64,000 nucleotides of DNA from Ostrinia nubilalis (GCF_963855985.1 NC_087106.1:4633001-4697000); one strand, 5' to 3'. Counted from the stretch's first letter, positions 1 through 12,307 are shown. The notes: generated by a model from the letters alone, not told the origin. Translations and numbers: made by a program.

Positions 1-1010
1 CAAATAGGCTTCCACTCAGCATAATGCCGCAGTGCGTAGCACCACGACGCTGGTTTTCAGTGGTCGCCTGATTGTAGTGGTGGAGAGGCCAGGTAAACAT
101 TAAAAAACAAGACGCAACTGAGCAACGGTTACACATACACATTTTGGCATAAGTTTAAGTAAAGCAGAAACAACAAACATGACAATGATAATGAGAATAA
201 CAAGGCACAAGATCAGATACCAACAGTAGATACGTGCAAACAGTCCCCAAAATTGTTACGTGCAAAACTACATCAGTTTTTGACGCTCAAGAAGATAAGC
301 CTTGAATCTGGTTTTAAAAGCATATCCTGTCAAGGAGTTCCGGATTGGTGGGGGTATATTGTTCCAACATTTTGTAGCCACGTAACGAAAACTGCCGCGG
401 AATGCAGCCGTAGTGTGCCTTGGGTAAGTAAGCTTATAAGTCATACGCACCGGTCTACAAGAAAACGCCAGCTTGTCGGAGAGGTAAAACGGGTTTCTAT
501 TTTTAATGATCCCGAAAAGAAGCCCGGCAAGGTGGAGTCTGTAACGTGACTCCATATTCAGGAGTCCACCTTTATTAAGGAAAGCCGTAACATGAGCTCT
601 GCAAGGGATGGAAAAGCAGAAGCGGGCGCAAGCGTTTTGCACACGTTGGATGATCCTTTTAGTGCGAGCCATAAGACAGCCTCCAATGAGTGTGTCTGCA
701 TAGTTTAGTTTAGACAGTATCAATGACTCACAGAAGTATATGCGAAGCTCTACACTCAGGAACTGGGTTATCCTATAAAGAACCTTCAACCTATAGTAGC
801 AGCTTCTTACGGTTTCTCGTATGTGATTTTCAAATTTCAGGCGCCCATCCATAAGTACGCCAAGGTTACGCGCCTCATCCACTCGTTCCACACACACACC
901 CCCGATCCTCACCCCCGGGCATAATAATAAATATCCTTTTCGAATCGTGCGACATTGAGATACTAGAGATTCATACATTCTGTCCACATGCAGTGGAACG
1001 CGTCACAGCT
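1..1010 (-). pseudogene. LINE (non-LTR retrotransposon) fragment, C-terminal reverse transcriptase region
   Basis: An open frame at 268-987 on the minus strand encodes 239 residues. They resemble the segment after the catalytic core of a LINE reverse transcriptase of the CR1/Jockey type: an ARNLGVLMD block near residue 40, an ILSKLNYAD block near residue 95, and a closing WNNIPPPIR block near residue 205. The catalytic YxDD box is absent and would lie further right, where no frame continues, so this is a 5'-truncated copy. Positions 1-267 would be its 3' untranslated tail, but I see no clear poly-A end. The clade is inferred from motif style only. Confidence 0.7.
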
Positions 1011-1049
1011 CTAAAACGTAATGAAGTTTTTGCCTGTGCATGAAACTTA

Positions 1050-1166
1050 GGCTGGATTGCACCATCTTACTTTAACTTCAAAAACGTCAAAAATATGTCA
1101 AATTCCATACAAAAAGCACCGGTTATCGTCATAGTTACCGTTAAAATTAGGTGGTGAAACTCAGCC
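1050..1166. mobile_element. Palindromic MITE, family 1 (Harbinger-like)
   Basis: The ends are inverted repeats of the type GGCTGRRTTGCACCATCTTA, and the core contains ACCGGTTATCGTCATAGTTA. TTA lies immediately on both sides, a 3-bp duplication typical of PIF/Harbinger. Other copies in the window are at 25892-26008, 26928-27045, 27047-27155, 31556-31663, 48242-48347 and 63308-63419. Confidence 0.75.
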
Positions 1167-1821
1167 TTAGCTGTCTGTAATTTTTAGTTTAGATTTAGAT
1201 AACATTAAACTTTTCTGCTGTCCCTACCAGTGAAGATGCCTCTCATTTCATAAAGAGCCTACAGTGCGCGGGCTGCCCAATTGACAGCTAACTGTAAGCC
1301 TGCGCGGGCGCAGCAATAACAAGGGTTTAGATGCGGATGGTGTACCGTAATGCTTAGGTATTAGATAAACATCGCGTAAGTAGGATAACTGGGAAATGGA
1401 GACAAAATTGTGATGAGTATGATTTATTTATTAATTTATTGATTTTATTAGACACCTTTGATAGATTAGATATATGAATTTTTTCAATCGTATTCAATTT
1501 ATATAATTTTATCGATAGATACTTGCATTTTTTGCATACGACACAACAAGTGACAATTAGAAGGAAAGGTAAAATAACACAGTTATATTAAGCTGATATA
1601 GGTAGAGAGCAGTCTCTACCCAAAAATCCGGGAAAAAGAAAGATAAAATCATAAGTAATTTAAAAAAAGGTCTTAATATTTGGAATAAGACTAATGACAT
1701 CACATTCAAGATAGACGTGGTTTGAGTTGGGTTTCAAAGACTGTAATAGTTTCGTATTTTTGAGAACCTACAGAAAGATGAAACTAATAAAACAGAGAAA
1801 ACAATAATATGGGCTTGCCAT

Positions 1822-2050
1822 TTGCCATTACGCAGAACTGATGGCCGATGGGGCAGCAAGATTCTGGAGTGGAAGCCGCGTACCGGAAAACGCAGCGTGG
1901 GACGTCCACCCACAAGGTGGACCGACGACATCATAAAGGTAGCAGGAAGGCGCTGGACGCAGGCCGCTACCAACCGGGCAACATGGAAAGCATTGGGGGA
2001 GGCCTATGTTTAGCAGTGGACGTCCTATGGCTGAGATGATGATGATGATT
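1822..2050 (+). pseudogene. RTE-type LINE 3' end, copy 1
   Basis: A 63-codon frame at 1822-2013 has the extreme C-terminus of a lepidopteran RTE-like LINE: RRTDGRWGSK, then GRPPTRWTDD, then LGEAYV. It is followed by the conserved CAGTGGACGTCCTATGGCTG tail and a short GATGAT microsatellite. It is 5' truncated. The same tail recurs at 3184, 35189, 42001, 46084 and, reversed, at 40062. Confidence 0.75.
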
Positions 2051-3183
2051 TGCCATTAACCTCAAGTTGTAGCAGCTTAAATTAAAACTTCATTTTCACT
2101 CCACTTAAGTATGTCCATTAAAACAAACTTAAAATTTTATATTGCCGAGGCCGTAAAAAGGTGATTAAATCGTTTCATAATAATAACATAAATAACCTGT
2201 AAGACACTTGGAACATAAACTTGGCACAAGTGTTCTATGGGCCATAATATAATCGATTGTAAGTCTCGATAGTGCGGTGAACGTTTGTCGATATGTTATG
2301 GCCTTGGGAAAGTGGTTTATCGATATCAAAATATAATTTTATGTTTAGCTTGAACCAATTAGTTTGGAAATAATAATTAATAGTGGTAGAGTTATTCGAA
2401 TAGCTTGTATTTTCTAATGTCTTAATTTGATACTTTCGACTTTATTAGTGTGTTTTTAGTTCATTATTTTACATAATTTCTGAATGATGATACATGATTG
2501 AATCTTTTTAATGGTGACTTACTCCAATGAAAAATCAAGCCTAAAATAAATCGAAAGATAAAATGTAGTAGGTATCCTTTCAAATAACTTCTTGTATGTA
2601 TTTGTACCATAAATGCAAAGTACTTACTTTCCTCTTATAAGGCCCTCTCCTCTTATAACGTAGGTAATTGGTATCCTACGCGGTCCCCTAATGACCCTAT
2701 CAAATATTAGCAACAAAGTATGCAATCTTTTGAAAACAAGTGTTGCTCTATCGATATTTCACTGCATTCCAGAGATAGTTTATCGACATTTTCACAGCAT
2801 TACCCAATGACATTGGCCTCTACAACTTCATTAGCTACAAAGTAAGCTAACGTGCTAAAAATATTTATGTTCATATGTCAGGGAGATACTAGTTTTTATT
2901 TGTTAAGGTAGTCGGAGATAAGGCAGGTATTTTTATGCAGGTCAGGGATTTCGAAACAATGTAACACTTTATTTGTAACACAATAAAATTTTAACTTTTT
3001 ATCATAATTATGACGTTTGCTCGATATCGTTTTAAAATAGGATTCGTTACTTAACTACTTAATTGCCTGTTACGGCTACAAGCATTATTTCCTTCAAAAA
3101 CTCAATATGTTAACTAGCACCTTTGAAAAGAAAGAAGGAAAACTTTTAATTGCCATTAAACTATTGAATAATGCAAAAAAGGT
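2051..3183. other. AT-rich intergenic or intronic DNA
   Basis: I see no credible coding frame, RNA gene or bounded mobile element here. Short motifs such as ATCGATA recur but do not form an array. Confidence 0.5.
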
Positions 3184-3325
3184 GGTCCACAAGGTGGACC
3201 GACGACCTCATAAAGGTAGCAGAAAAGCGCTGGATGTAAGGCCGCTACCAACCGGGCGATGTGGAAATCATTGGGGGAGGCCTATGTTCAGTAGTGGACG
3301 TCCCGTGGCTGAAATGATGATGACG
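3184..3325 (+). pseudogene. RTE-type LINE 3' end, copy 2 (short)
   Basis: This carries the AAGGTGGACCGACGAC motif and the GGGGGAGGCCTATGTTCAG and TGGACGTCCCGTGGCTGAAA tail shared with copy 1. It has only about 140 bp and no intact reading frame. Confidence 0.7.
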
Positions 3326-3404
3326 AAGAATGCAAAAACAAGAACAATATTACCAAAAAACAATATTAGAGGATAACAATGACAGTTTAACCTTCCTCCG
3401 GGAC

Positions 3405-3520
3405 AAACTTGACCCTCACTGGTTGGGTTTTATTGTCGGTCAGGCTATTGTATAGATCCTGGCTACACAGGAGTTGCAGCGGTGGGAACGAGAGGTGAGA
3501 ATAGTCCCGTTACCGAAAAG
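3405..3520 (+). repeat. Dispersed repeat built around TGGCTACACAGGAGTTGCAG
   Basis: The core recurs with changes, on the opposite strand, at 34088-34190, 40262-40385 and 41055-41110. It may be a fragment of a larger LINE or other element. I cannot place it in a class. Confidence 0.45.
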
Positions 3521-3927
3521 AACACCCGCGCAGTACCTGTACTAGTAACCTGTCAAAAATAGCAGAAAAAGCATTCTTCGATTGGAAAAACAGTTTGTAC
3601 AAGCAGACAATGATGTAACATCACAAGTCTAGCTATTCCTAGTATTAACAGACTCATTGTTTCTCTAATTACAACCACGTAACTTGTCTAATGAGAAAAA
3701 ATGCCTTATGGTTTAAATGCTAATTAGTAGAGAAAGTGTATTCGCGCATGTAACCATTATGCTAGAATATTAGTAGCTATGTAAGCATTTTAAATTAATT
3801 ACTAGATTTTATTTAGCTTCATATCTATAACACTGCTACGGTCTAGTAGTTTTAGAGTTAACCATCTGGATCCAGTTCTGGGTTTGATTTCTAGGTTTAA
3901 ATGTTAAACAATAGTATTGGGGCACAT

Positions 3928-4130
3928 AGGGCACATCTTAAAGCTGACGACCGTTGGGACAAAAAAGTTATCGAATGGTGACCGCCGAAAGATGTAGTGT
4001 GGGAGTGGGCAGGCCTCCTTCTAGGTGGACCGGCGATCTGGTGAAGGTTGCGGAAAGTACCTGGACGCGGGCAGCGCAGGATCGATCACTGTGAAAATCA
4101 TTGTCCAGCAGTGGACGTCCTTTGGTGGAA
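3928..4130 (+). pseudogene. RTE-type LINE 3' end, decayed copy
   Basis: Recognisable pieces are GTGGACCGGCGATCTGGTGA, ACCTGGACGCGGGCAGCGCA and CAGCAGTGGACGTCCTTTGG. Many substitutions and a stop in the homologous frame make it an old copy. Confidence 0.6.
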
Positions 4131-4368
4131 ACGTTATGCAACGTTATGCATTTCAAATTTCTTTTCCTTGTCTCAAATAAATATCACTTCAGTCTGTCAC
4201 ACGCCTATTAAAGCAACTTAAAAGTACCTGCATCGTATGTAAAGGGCATAACACTAATAAAACACCCGGTCCCGAGGCCCGCTGCATTGTCCCAGATTTG
4301 TGCTACACTCGGAGTCGGTAATGACCAAGGTATACACGCTTAGAACGCAGTATAACTTATGGACTAAG

Positions 4369-4747
4369 AGCCAAAGCACACGGTGCGTTGCGGCACTGCG
4401 CACCATAAAGTGATATTTTCGCTTGTTTCCAACGAGTCACACCTTTATTAACAGGATATAGGAGATTTCATTATAAAGAAACAATGTACAAAATACTTAA
4501 TACATTAAAAATCAAAATTCTCCTTGTCGTGTCGACAACAAACCTACACAGCGTCGGCCCAAAACTCCGTCACAAGATTGGCGTTGTCAGAAGCCTTCAT
4601 TAAAATAATCTTCCTGCGTGCAGTTGTTTCCCAACGAGTAACCGTGTTACCCGTGTGCCTGCCACCGATATTTCTATGTAAGATGACGCAGTGACACCGC
4701 TCCGGCGTCGCACCGCCGCCGCAATGCATCGTGTGCTTTAGCTCTTG
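4369..4747. mobile_element. TIR element, AGAGCCAAAGCACACG family, with nested insertion
   Basis: Ends read AGAGCCAAAGCACACGGTGC at the left and, inverted, GCATCGTGTGCTTTAGCTCT at the right. The shorter relative at 12308-12486 shares both ends. Here the middle is enlarged by about 200 bp lying between near-identical direct repeats TTGTTTCC(C)AACGAGT at 4423-4437 and 4624-4639, which suggests a second insertion. That insert has a minus-strand AATAAA near its edge. A minus-strand frame of 68 codons (4544-4750) covers part of it, with no recognised product. Confidence 0.6.
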
Positions 4748-4749
4748 CA

Positions 4750-5637
4750 TAATACGATCGATTTATGATTTATGTCTTAGCTAAAGTATTAAGATTGATT
4801 TTCATCTGTTTTTGCGATATATTGACTTAGAAAAGTTGTTTTAACGCGTTCACTGCCATGGTGGTCTCCAGTGACCCCAAATGATAAATTTTCTTGGCTC
4901 AAACTTTTGAATTTCGTCTGTTTTAGATATATCATGTAATATGATAGTTTAATCTGATTTTTAAAAAGCTTTTCGACACCATTTAGAAACCAAATTAGAA
5001 TAGAGCTACTTAAAATAGTTTTCTAATATTTTTACATAACACATTTGTCAAAACTGTTGAATTTGTGGTTGAATCAATGACCTCCCACGGTGAGATTTAT
5101 GCAGATTTTTATTAAAAATTTAATAATTATTTGACACGTGTTTCAATAACTGAGTCTTTGACTTCATTTAGTAGTAAAATTAACCTTTACCCTTTGATTG
5201 GTTATGTAGAAATTGTAATTAATGTTTCTGCTTGTATACTGTTAATATTTGCATACGAACACGACCGAATATCAACAATTTTGGCTTTGATAAATTAATT
5301 ATGATTATCATCAAGTCATTAAGGAGACCCGTTAGATTTAAGGCTTCCATAATGAGTTAGTTGAAAATGAGAAGCGTATTTGAAGAAACTTTATAAAACA
5401 TCAATGCCCAATAATTTTTAAAATTAAATAGCTTATCGAGCGAAGGTGACCCATTCGTTGTGGGTTTGAATCTCGTTGGGGACAAATGTTAGTGTAATGG
5501 AACCGAGCAATATTGCCCATTTAAGTATGTTAGTACGTTATTTAGTCTCTGTATAGCTGTACATTAGGTTTTGCTTTTATTCGGTATTTGATACTATTCT
5601 ATAAATACAAAAGTTTTTACACCTATTATATCTAAAA
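4750..5637. other. AT-rich DNA without recognised genes
   Basis: I see no credible frame above background and no bounded repeat. Confidence 0.45.
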
Positions 5638-5846
5638 CTAGCTTTTGCCCGCGGCTTCACCCGCGTGATATTTAGTTTGACACAGATCGTCATTAATTAA
5701 GCCTTTTATGTTCTGGGCTATAAACAATAATACTGCAAAGTTTCATCAAAATCCGTTCAGTAGCTTTTGCGTGAAAGAGTAACAAACATAAATAAATAAA
5801 CATCCAGACATCCATACAGACTTTCGCATTTATAATATTAGTAGGA
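5638..5846 (-). mobile_element. Helitron-like non-autonomous repeat
   Basis: On the minus strand it starts TACTAATATTATAAATGCGA and ends with a GC-rich hairpin (CGCGGGTGAAGCCGCGGGC) followed by CTAG. That end is typical of Helitrons. Relatives are at 27334-27515, 33747-33981 and 49125-49358. Confidence 0.55.
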
Positions 5847-5849
5847 TTA

Positions 5850-6720
5850 TAACTTTGGTAAAAGACTTCTACTATCTTCGTTGCCACGGTTGACCATAAT
5901 GTCCATGAGTAGCTAATGATATCAAGTGCAGGTACAGTTGTACCGAAAATGCGCATCGCACGACAAATCTGTCACAGAGCTTGAATATGCATGTAACTGT
6001 ATAGTCACGCCCGCGCATGATTTGTTACAGTGACACCTTACGCGCGCGCGGGTAGGGTGACAATCATTTTAGGAAACATTGGAGACTATGCAACAGCCGG
6101 ACTACAAACTGAAACACAAACAAAACTACTAGTTACATTATCTTATTTGACAACCTGATACATGATCAGCAAAAAATCAAAATTTTTAGATAACTAAACC
6201 TACCTATCCATTCAGAGTTTTATAAATCATAGCTTTATAGAGTTAGCTAGTGTGAGAACAACCACACCCCCTTGATTGAAAATTAGACGAGGTTCCAACT
6301 TTCATACAACAATGAGAAACATTCATTGAAGCATTTAGAAGTAAAAAAAAACACTGACTCTATTTTGCGTTCTGATTATTTCTAACTGTGCCACATTTTA
6401 CTTTAACTTTTTGTTTTGTTTTAAATTCAGTCCCAATTTATCCTCAAATCACAGTACCCCTAGTGTCAATTTCACGACTTAACTACCGGTGTACTCTTAA
6501 AACATTCTGTACAACTCTCGACCTTATTGTCAATGCCATAATGATCTTCAAAACGGTAACGTACAACGGTCAGTGATACAGTATCATCAGGGTATTGATT
6601 CTAGTGTTTACTGACGATAAATAATCGCACTTGAAGACGTCACATTTTGTGAATTAAGAGCAAGCTATTTTTAGAACACGACTGAGGTGATCTCAGAATC
6701 GCTTTGTGCTTCTAATTTTT
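5850..6720. other. Unassigned AT-rich DNA with a GC patch near 6010-6060
   Basis: A CGCGCGCG-containing patch lies near 6040. No coding frame is convincing. The 62-codon frame at 6388-6576 has no recognisable motif. Confidence 0.4.
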
Positions 6721-6724
6721 TTTA

Positions 6725-7046
6725 TGCACAACGAGGAAGCTCTTGGCCTGTATTTCACCTGATGGTAAGTGACAATCAGGCCGAAGGTGGAAGCGAGCTT
6801 TACCCGGAATCCTCAACCACGGAGGAACTGGCTATCTTACCTCTAACTGCCGGAACACAATAATGCTGTTAACATTGTTGTTATGGCAACAGACTTAGGT
6901 AAGATGGTGGTAGCTAGCCAGGCGGACTTAGAACAAGCCCTACCACCAACAAAACCAATCAGAAAAATCTGCCCCCACTGGAAATCGAACCCGGGACCTC
7001 TGCGTCTGAAACAGGTGGTCTCACCACTAGACCACAGAGGCGGTTA
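6725..7046 (-). mobile_element. tRNA-derived SINE
   Basis: Read on the minus strand, the head contains an A-box-like TGGTCTAGTGGTGAGACCAC and a B box GGGTTCGATTTCC (6980-6992), spaced as in a tRNA. It is followed by about 250 bp of body and an A/T-rich tail near 6720. A body fragment recurs at 27180-27275. It is an internal pol III promoter copy, not a functional tRNA gene, because the acceptor arm is not closed. Confidence 0.75.
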
Positions 7047-7508
7047 ATACTAAAGAAATACCAAAAATGTGCAAGTAATAAGTTCAACTTTGAGTAGTAT
7101 TATGTCACATCTCATCGTTTCTTAAGCCGGGTTTCCAGTGCTTGTTTTGCCATACACAATCAAAAAAACATGTCAACTTTCAACAAAATACTTAACTAAA
7201 ACTCTTAGAAGTAAGAAACTTTGAAAATAATTACCCACACATTATGGCGTCATACATTAGTCACGTAAGAGCATATCTTGTACCGTACATAGCATACTCA
7301 CGCATGTAAGTGCTTTTACGATGTTTTTATGGGGACAGTCAAGTTGAAATGTATCTCTATTTACAAAAATCCGTCGAATAAGGTTACAAGTGTATAGAGA
7401 GAGCTGTTTGGAAATATTTCCCAGAAATTTCCATAATACCAGGAAAATTGGGGAAAACTACCGGGAAAATTAGCTTAATGCTTCCTGAAAAAGCATGAAG
7501 TTAAAGAC

Positions 7509-7640
7509 ATGATGCTTGCTTAAGTGAAGTAACAAATTGAACGTACAGCGTTGAATAGAGCTCTGTGATTGGTTCGTGTGTCACCCTGTGCGTCGATGCG
7601 CACTGTGAGACCTCATAGTAATGTTTGTGAATACAGGCGT
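7509..7640. mobile_element. MITE family 3 (CGCCCGTATTCACAAA ends), truncated left end
   Basis: The sequence matches 37577-37716, 45113-45258 and 50734-50885 over GATGCTTGCTTAAGTGAAG, CTGTGATTGGTTCGTGTGTC and GTGAATACAGGCG. The right end is followed by TTA. In the copies at 37577 and 50734 the element is bounded by TAA on both sides, a Harbinger-like 3-bp duplication. Confidence 0.65.
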
Positions 7641-7938
7641 TAGAAAGAAGCAGAACCTTTATGGAATTTATCTTTAGACAAATTAATCTTTTTTTTCTGA
7701 CTGTACCATACTGTAAGTTGTCAAGTTCATCCCAAAAAGGTTAGTTAAAATGTTTTATTTATTTTGTTAACGGTATACAGTGACAGTAACGGAATGACTA
7801 ATCGCGATGAGTATTTTTAAAAGTAAGTAGCTACTTTAAGACCCTGAGTGACGTCATAATTGGTGGTATGGTGGTAGAGGCAGAGTTTTGAAACTTCTCT
7901 CTAGAATACTACATTGATGTCACAGTAGAATATGACCA

Positions 7939-8324
7939 CAGTGCCCCGATTACGCTAATTTTTAATGTCTCCATACATACGCGCTTCTTCTCCAGTTGCG
8001 CTCCGTTTTTCATTCCAGCTGAGGTGCAAATTCGGTATCACGGTAATGGACGTACCTTCCTAGTATTTTCATTGTCACATGAGATATTTAGCTTTACGTT
8101 TACGTCTATGCTTCGTTTGTCAAAACAGCTGCCCCCCTAGACAAAACGCACTTTTTGATCGAATCGAAAATCGAATCCGTACAAAACTCCATACAAAAAA
8201 GGTGCTTTTCGACCACTTTTCGACTGGTTTGCGATTATAATTTGCACTTTGTCTAGACCCACTGATGTTCGTTCGTCGTCCGGGCACGTTGAAGATGAAA
8301 ATTTTTAGCGTAATCGGGGCCCTG
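7939..8324. mobile_element. TIR element with a second TIR element nested inside
   Basis: The outer ends CAGTGCCCCGATTACGCTAA and, inverted, CAGGGCCCCGATTACGCTAA are near-perfect inverted repeats. Inside, 8137-8262 is bounded by a second inverted pair, CTAGACAAAACGCAC and GCACTTTGTCTAG. I see no clear target duplication for the outer element. Confidence 0.6.
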
Positions 8325-8426
8325 TTCCTGTGGATGTCATAAGAGGAGACTAATGATGAGTTGCACCATCTTACTTTAATAGTAGCTAATAACTATAACC
8401 AGTGTTTTTGCATGATAAAATAAAAC

Positions 8427-8545
8427 CTTCGTACGCGTGGACCTCATTTTACCCAAATTTTTGAGGGGTGGAGTTTCGTAAAATACGTTCTTTGCAGATG
8501 TCTACACCCTATAACAAACAAGTTTGTAGGTGTATAATAATATAA
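8427..8545 (+). repeat. Dispersed RTE-like 3' fragment
   Basis: ACGCGTGGACCTCATTTTAC, GGGGTGGAGTTTCGTAA and the ACGTTCTTTGCAGATGTCTAC region match the better copy at 28326-28495. It is decayed. Confidence 0.45.
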
Positions 8546-8639
8546 GGTGTATAAAAAGGATATACCTAATGGTAGTCGTGGCGATCGCAATCGCGCAGTG
8601 ATCGCCATCGCCATCGCCGACGCGTTCTGCACGCGTTGG

Positions 8640-9495
8640 TTTGGCTGAAGCTTAATATAAAACCATTTATAGAAAAGTTCATTGACGGAAAAACCTTATC
8701 TACCTACCTATAGTATAACTTCCTCAATTTTGTAGGTACTCCTTAGGTTAAACACAGAAACAAGAAAAACACAAATGTGGGTAATTACGCATTCCACAGA
8801 AGCGAAGTCAAAAAAATATTTGCATTTTAAATTAATGAGTCCCGAGTAGTTGTGTAAACACAAAACTGTAATGTATTTGTCGGCGGCTTTACGTTAAAAC
8901 ATTAATATGGATTGATTTCAAATTAGCTTCAGAGTAAACATAATACACAAATAACCGATTCTGAGAAAGAAACAAAATAATGGTAGTGTATTTTCTACAG
9001 GATTTACTTAGAATTTTAATAAATGGTGACGGGAGTAGAAGGGGAGATAGGAACAATCCCATTTGAAAGAATAGGTAAAAACTCGTTTTTATTATGTTAA
9101 AAATAGGTGTCAAACGCAACCAAACATGTTCATGAATTTTCTTAGAAAAAACACGAGTAAAACCAAGTCCCAAATTGCAGGAAATGTACTTCTAAAATTT
9201 GTGTACGAATAGAATCAACTTATTCCTATACAATTTTGAAAATAGAATACTGATTTAAAAATTCCGCATTCAACTCGAATTTACAAGTAAAATTATGAAT
9301 AAATCAAGGTGTAGGTACAGCCATAGTACAGCCAACAAACACAACAAAGCACGAATTTTTGGTACAAATTAGCAACAAAAACCACTACATTATGTGCACA
9401 GTGTTTACATTGCATTTCGACAATACATTATGAATTTTTGTTGCAAAAACAACTAAAACCACTTAGATAGACGCCACATATTCAGCTTGATTTTT
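8640..9495. other. AT-rich DNA without recognised genes
   Basis: I see no feature beyond a 9020-9065 stretch vaguely like the TGGCTACACAGGAG repeat family. The 94-codon minus-strand frame at 8889-9173 is low-complexity and unrecognised. Confidence 0.4.
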
Positions 9496-9690
9496 TTTTA
9501 AAGATTATTAGCAATTTGTATTGCACAAATTATAAATAGTCCCGTTAGCCCCTCGTGGTAAGCTAAATAAGCTTGTGTTACGAGTGGGCTCACCACAATA
9601 GTCGAGCGGCAGTGGGATTCGAACCCGCGTTCCTCGGATCTCGAGTCTCTTGTATGGTCAACTATTGTTGCATAAGGCCATCCTTTCAAT
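9490..9690 (-). mobile_element. tRNA-derived SINE, second family
   Basis: On the minus strand it carries GCGGGTTCGAATCCCACTGC (B box), then CACGAGGGGCTAACGGGACT, ending near AATTTGTGCAATACAAATTG. The plus-strand copy at 39826-40020 has the same order of parts. Confidence 0.7.
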
Positions 9691-9842
9691 TACTACAAAA
9701 TGAACCCAGCTCTTTGTGTACAGTCAGCGTCAAATAATTTGTCAACAAATTTGAGAAGTCAAAAAAGTTGACAACACAGCCTTATTCCAATGTAAAAAAG
9801 ATTTGTTACGAACTTTTTGACTACTTTAGGTATCACAAACTA

Positions 9843-10004
9843 CACTCGGCGTCAAATAAATCGCAATCTCCGTGACAAGCACTCTCAAGAGAAGGTATGC
9901 ATCCCAACTTCCCATGGCACCAATATTAGTGGAGCACCATGTTTATGTTAGAGAACAATCTTTAAAGTTGTTGTCCCCGGAGGAGCCTTTTTTGACGCCG
10001 AGTG
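9843..10004. mobile_element. MITE with TA target duplication (Tc1/mariner-like)
   Basis: The ends CACTCGGCGTCAAA and TTTGACGCCGAGTG are perfect inverted repeats, with TA directly outside at 9841-9842 and 10005-10006. A related end (CAGTCAGCGTCAAATAATTTG) abuts it at 9721. A cousin is at 36676-36798. Confidence 0.7.
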
Positions 10005-10036
10005 TATTTTAATAGTTTAATATGTATCTTCTATAA

Positions 10037-10226
10037 GGCGATTATCACACTGCACCGCGCTCCGCTGCGGTCCGCGTGGCGACATAATAACGAATCCCGC
10101 GCGCAAACACGTTGTCAGTGTGTTGTGCCGCGCGTGTTTTCTATACAAACTGAGGTACTTGCATATAATGATTAAATCTGTCGTCCCGCGTACCGCGGCG
10201 GAGCGCGGTGCAGTGTGATAATCGCC
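10037..10226. mobile_element. 190-bp MITE with TAA duplication (Harbinger-like)
   Basis: The ends GGCGATTATCACACTGCACC and its complement at 10207-10226 are a perfect inverted pair. TAA flanks both sides (10034-10036, 10227-10229). The interior is GC-rich with CCGCGGCGGAGCGCGGTG. Confidence 0.75.
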
Positions 10227-10599
10227 TAAGTTCACGAGAGCTACTGGCGACAAACTGTCGCACAGTTTGGCAGATCTGATTAAAGTTGTAAATTTACTGT
10301 TACTTGTAAAGAATAAATAAATAAAAAAAATGATGCTGAATGTACTTGCTACAAAATAAGAAGCGCTTGCACACACGGTGACTCACAGGTCAACGGAATG
10401 CGACCTGCGCGTGCGCACACGTGCTTCTCTATTAATATCATTTTTCCCTCGGAAACGCATGTTAGAACCTCCAGTTAAAAAGCAGGAAAGTAAATTCTCA
10501 CAGTTCGTTGTTACTGCTGATGCTATGAAGAGGCTGTTTTGTAATTTTTTTACGCAAAATACTATAATACTAAATAAAGTAAGGTAACATTATTTAATT

Positions 10600-12300
10600 G
10601 ATATTATTATTAATATTTAACCTATATTAAGGTTTCAATATCAGACAAATATTTCGACCTTTGAACTTTTAAGTTTTAAGTATTTCAACAGAAAAGACTT
10701 CAAGAGCTTAAAATTATTACATATGGTTTTGAATCACAACTATCTATCTTAAGTAAACTCGAAGTTAAATAAGTATTAATTTATTATTTATTTATTATTA
10801 TTTACTCTACCATTCCTTATAGAGACAAGGTTTGTCCTCAGAACATAAAACACAGAGTTCCAGGAAAAACTGAGAGCCAAGGAGTCTTGCCAGGACGTAA
10901 GTTGTTAGATGTTCTTACAAATCTTATTCAAAATAGAGCTCACTCACAATAATACATACATTTATGGGAAATTGTTGAATATCACATAATTATTTTTTAG
11001 GATCTTTCATTCTTGTTCCTCTGTTACTTTCTTGGTGGTAAGCTTTATGTACTACAAATAAGATACAATAAGTTAACATTACTGTCAAAATTAATATCCT
11101 AATCTGTTTACGCTTTATAATACCAACTTACTAGAATTTTCCAAAATCTCCAGAATCTCGTTCTGTGTTTTGTAGAGCAGTTCGTGTTTAGATAGGGTAT
11201 AGTTTTGGCCGTTATCGTAGCGAAATACAGGATGTAGTTTTGTAAAACAATGCCCATCTCAGGGGTGGTAGTATAATTTGGCTTATTGGAACATTGATTT
11301 TAATACCAGTATTCTGAAAAGTTTCATGTAAGCTAGGGATCAGTAATTTTCATTTACAATTAAATAGTTCCATGAAAATTCGAGGAATAACACAACTTTA
11401 ATTGCTTTTTGTAACATAAATATGAAATTGCCCGTACCTATACAAAAACGATTTAAAAACAAAAGCCATTTGCAGTAAGCCTTTTTAACGTCACGAAATG
11501 TATCACAATCCTTTGAACTTCAGTACCCTGAGCACGAAAATTTTCTTAATCGTATTCCATATTACAACCGTAGGGGAACTGTTTCGTTTTTCATACAAAA
11601 ATTATTCGTGCTCCGGGTACAGTGCACGGCCATTACATTTTTCAATATAAACACAGGGCATAAAGCGATCGAGATTTCAAGAAAATGATATCTCACATGA
11701 AACTCGATAACACTCGGCTAGTGGAGGCATAGCCTAACTTGAACAGCCAGGTTTCATAAACTCTACATTTAGAAAGACATTCTAATAATCGTTAGGGTAA
11801 ATACGTTCCTAAAACTTATTTCTATTGTATAAGTAATATTACATGGAAAAGTGAAAATCTGCAATAAACTAGACATACTCGTACATAATGTAATCAATAA
11901 ATAACGTACTAATACCTATTACCTGAAACATTTCATTAGGCTTTCAATAACAAAATAGCGATTAAAGGTTTTATTAAGTCTGATATGATTTTTATTTTAA
12001 AGAAAATTCTACATGGAAGCTTAACAAAATAAGGACATCCGATGATTGAAAGCTTAAGCTTAGCTTTTTATTAAAAGTGAAAATGCTTTGCGCATACGCA
12101 CTGATCGACGGGGACGGCCAGTGGGTTACGTGGGACTCTTCCTGCCGAAGCTTACAATTGTGGAACAATAATTTATTTTAAGAAATACATTATCTTTTCT
12201 GTTCCATTTGAGCTACACCAGCCTTCGTGTGGCCATATTGCCCCACTGACCCCCAGACAAAGAATAAGCAAAATAATACAATTAGTTTCCTGCCTACACC
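10600..12300. other. AT-rich DNA without recognised genes
   Basis: I scanned for coding, tRNA-like and bounded repeat structure and found nothing that can be supported. Confidence 0.45.
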
Positions 12301-12307
12301 CACTAAC

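Noticed and set aside
6980..7040. Possible tRNA gene
   Set aside because: A and B boxes are present but the acceptor stem is not closed and a long body follows, so it is a SINE. The same holds for 9490-9690 and 39826-40020.
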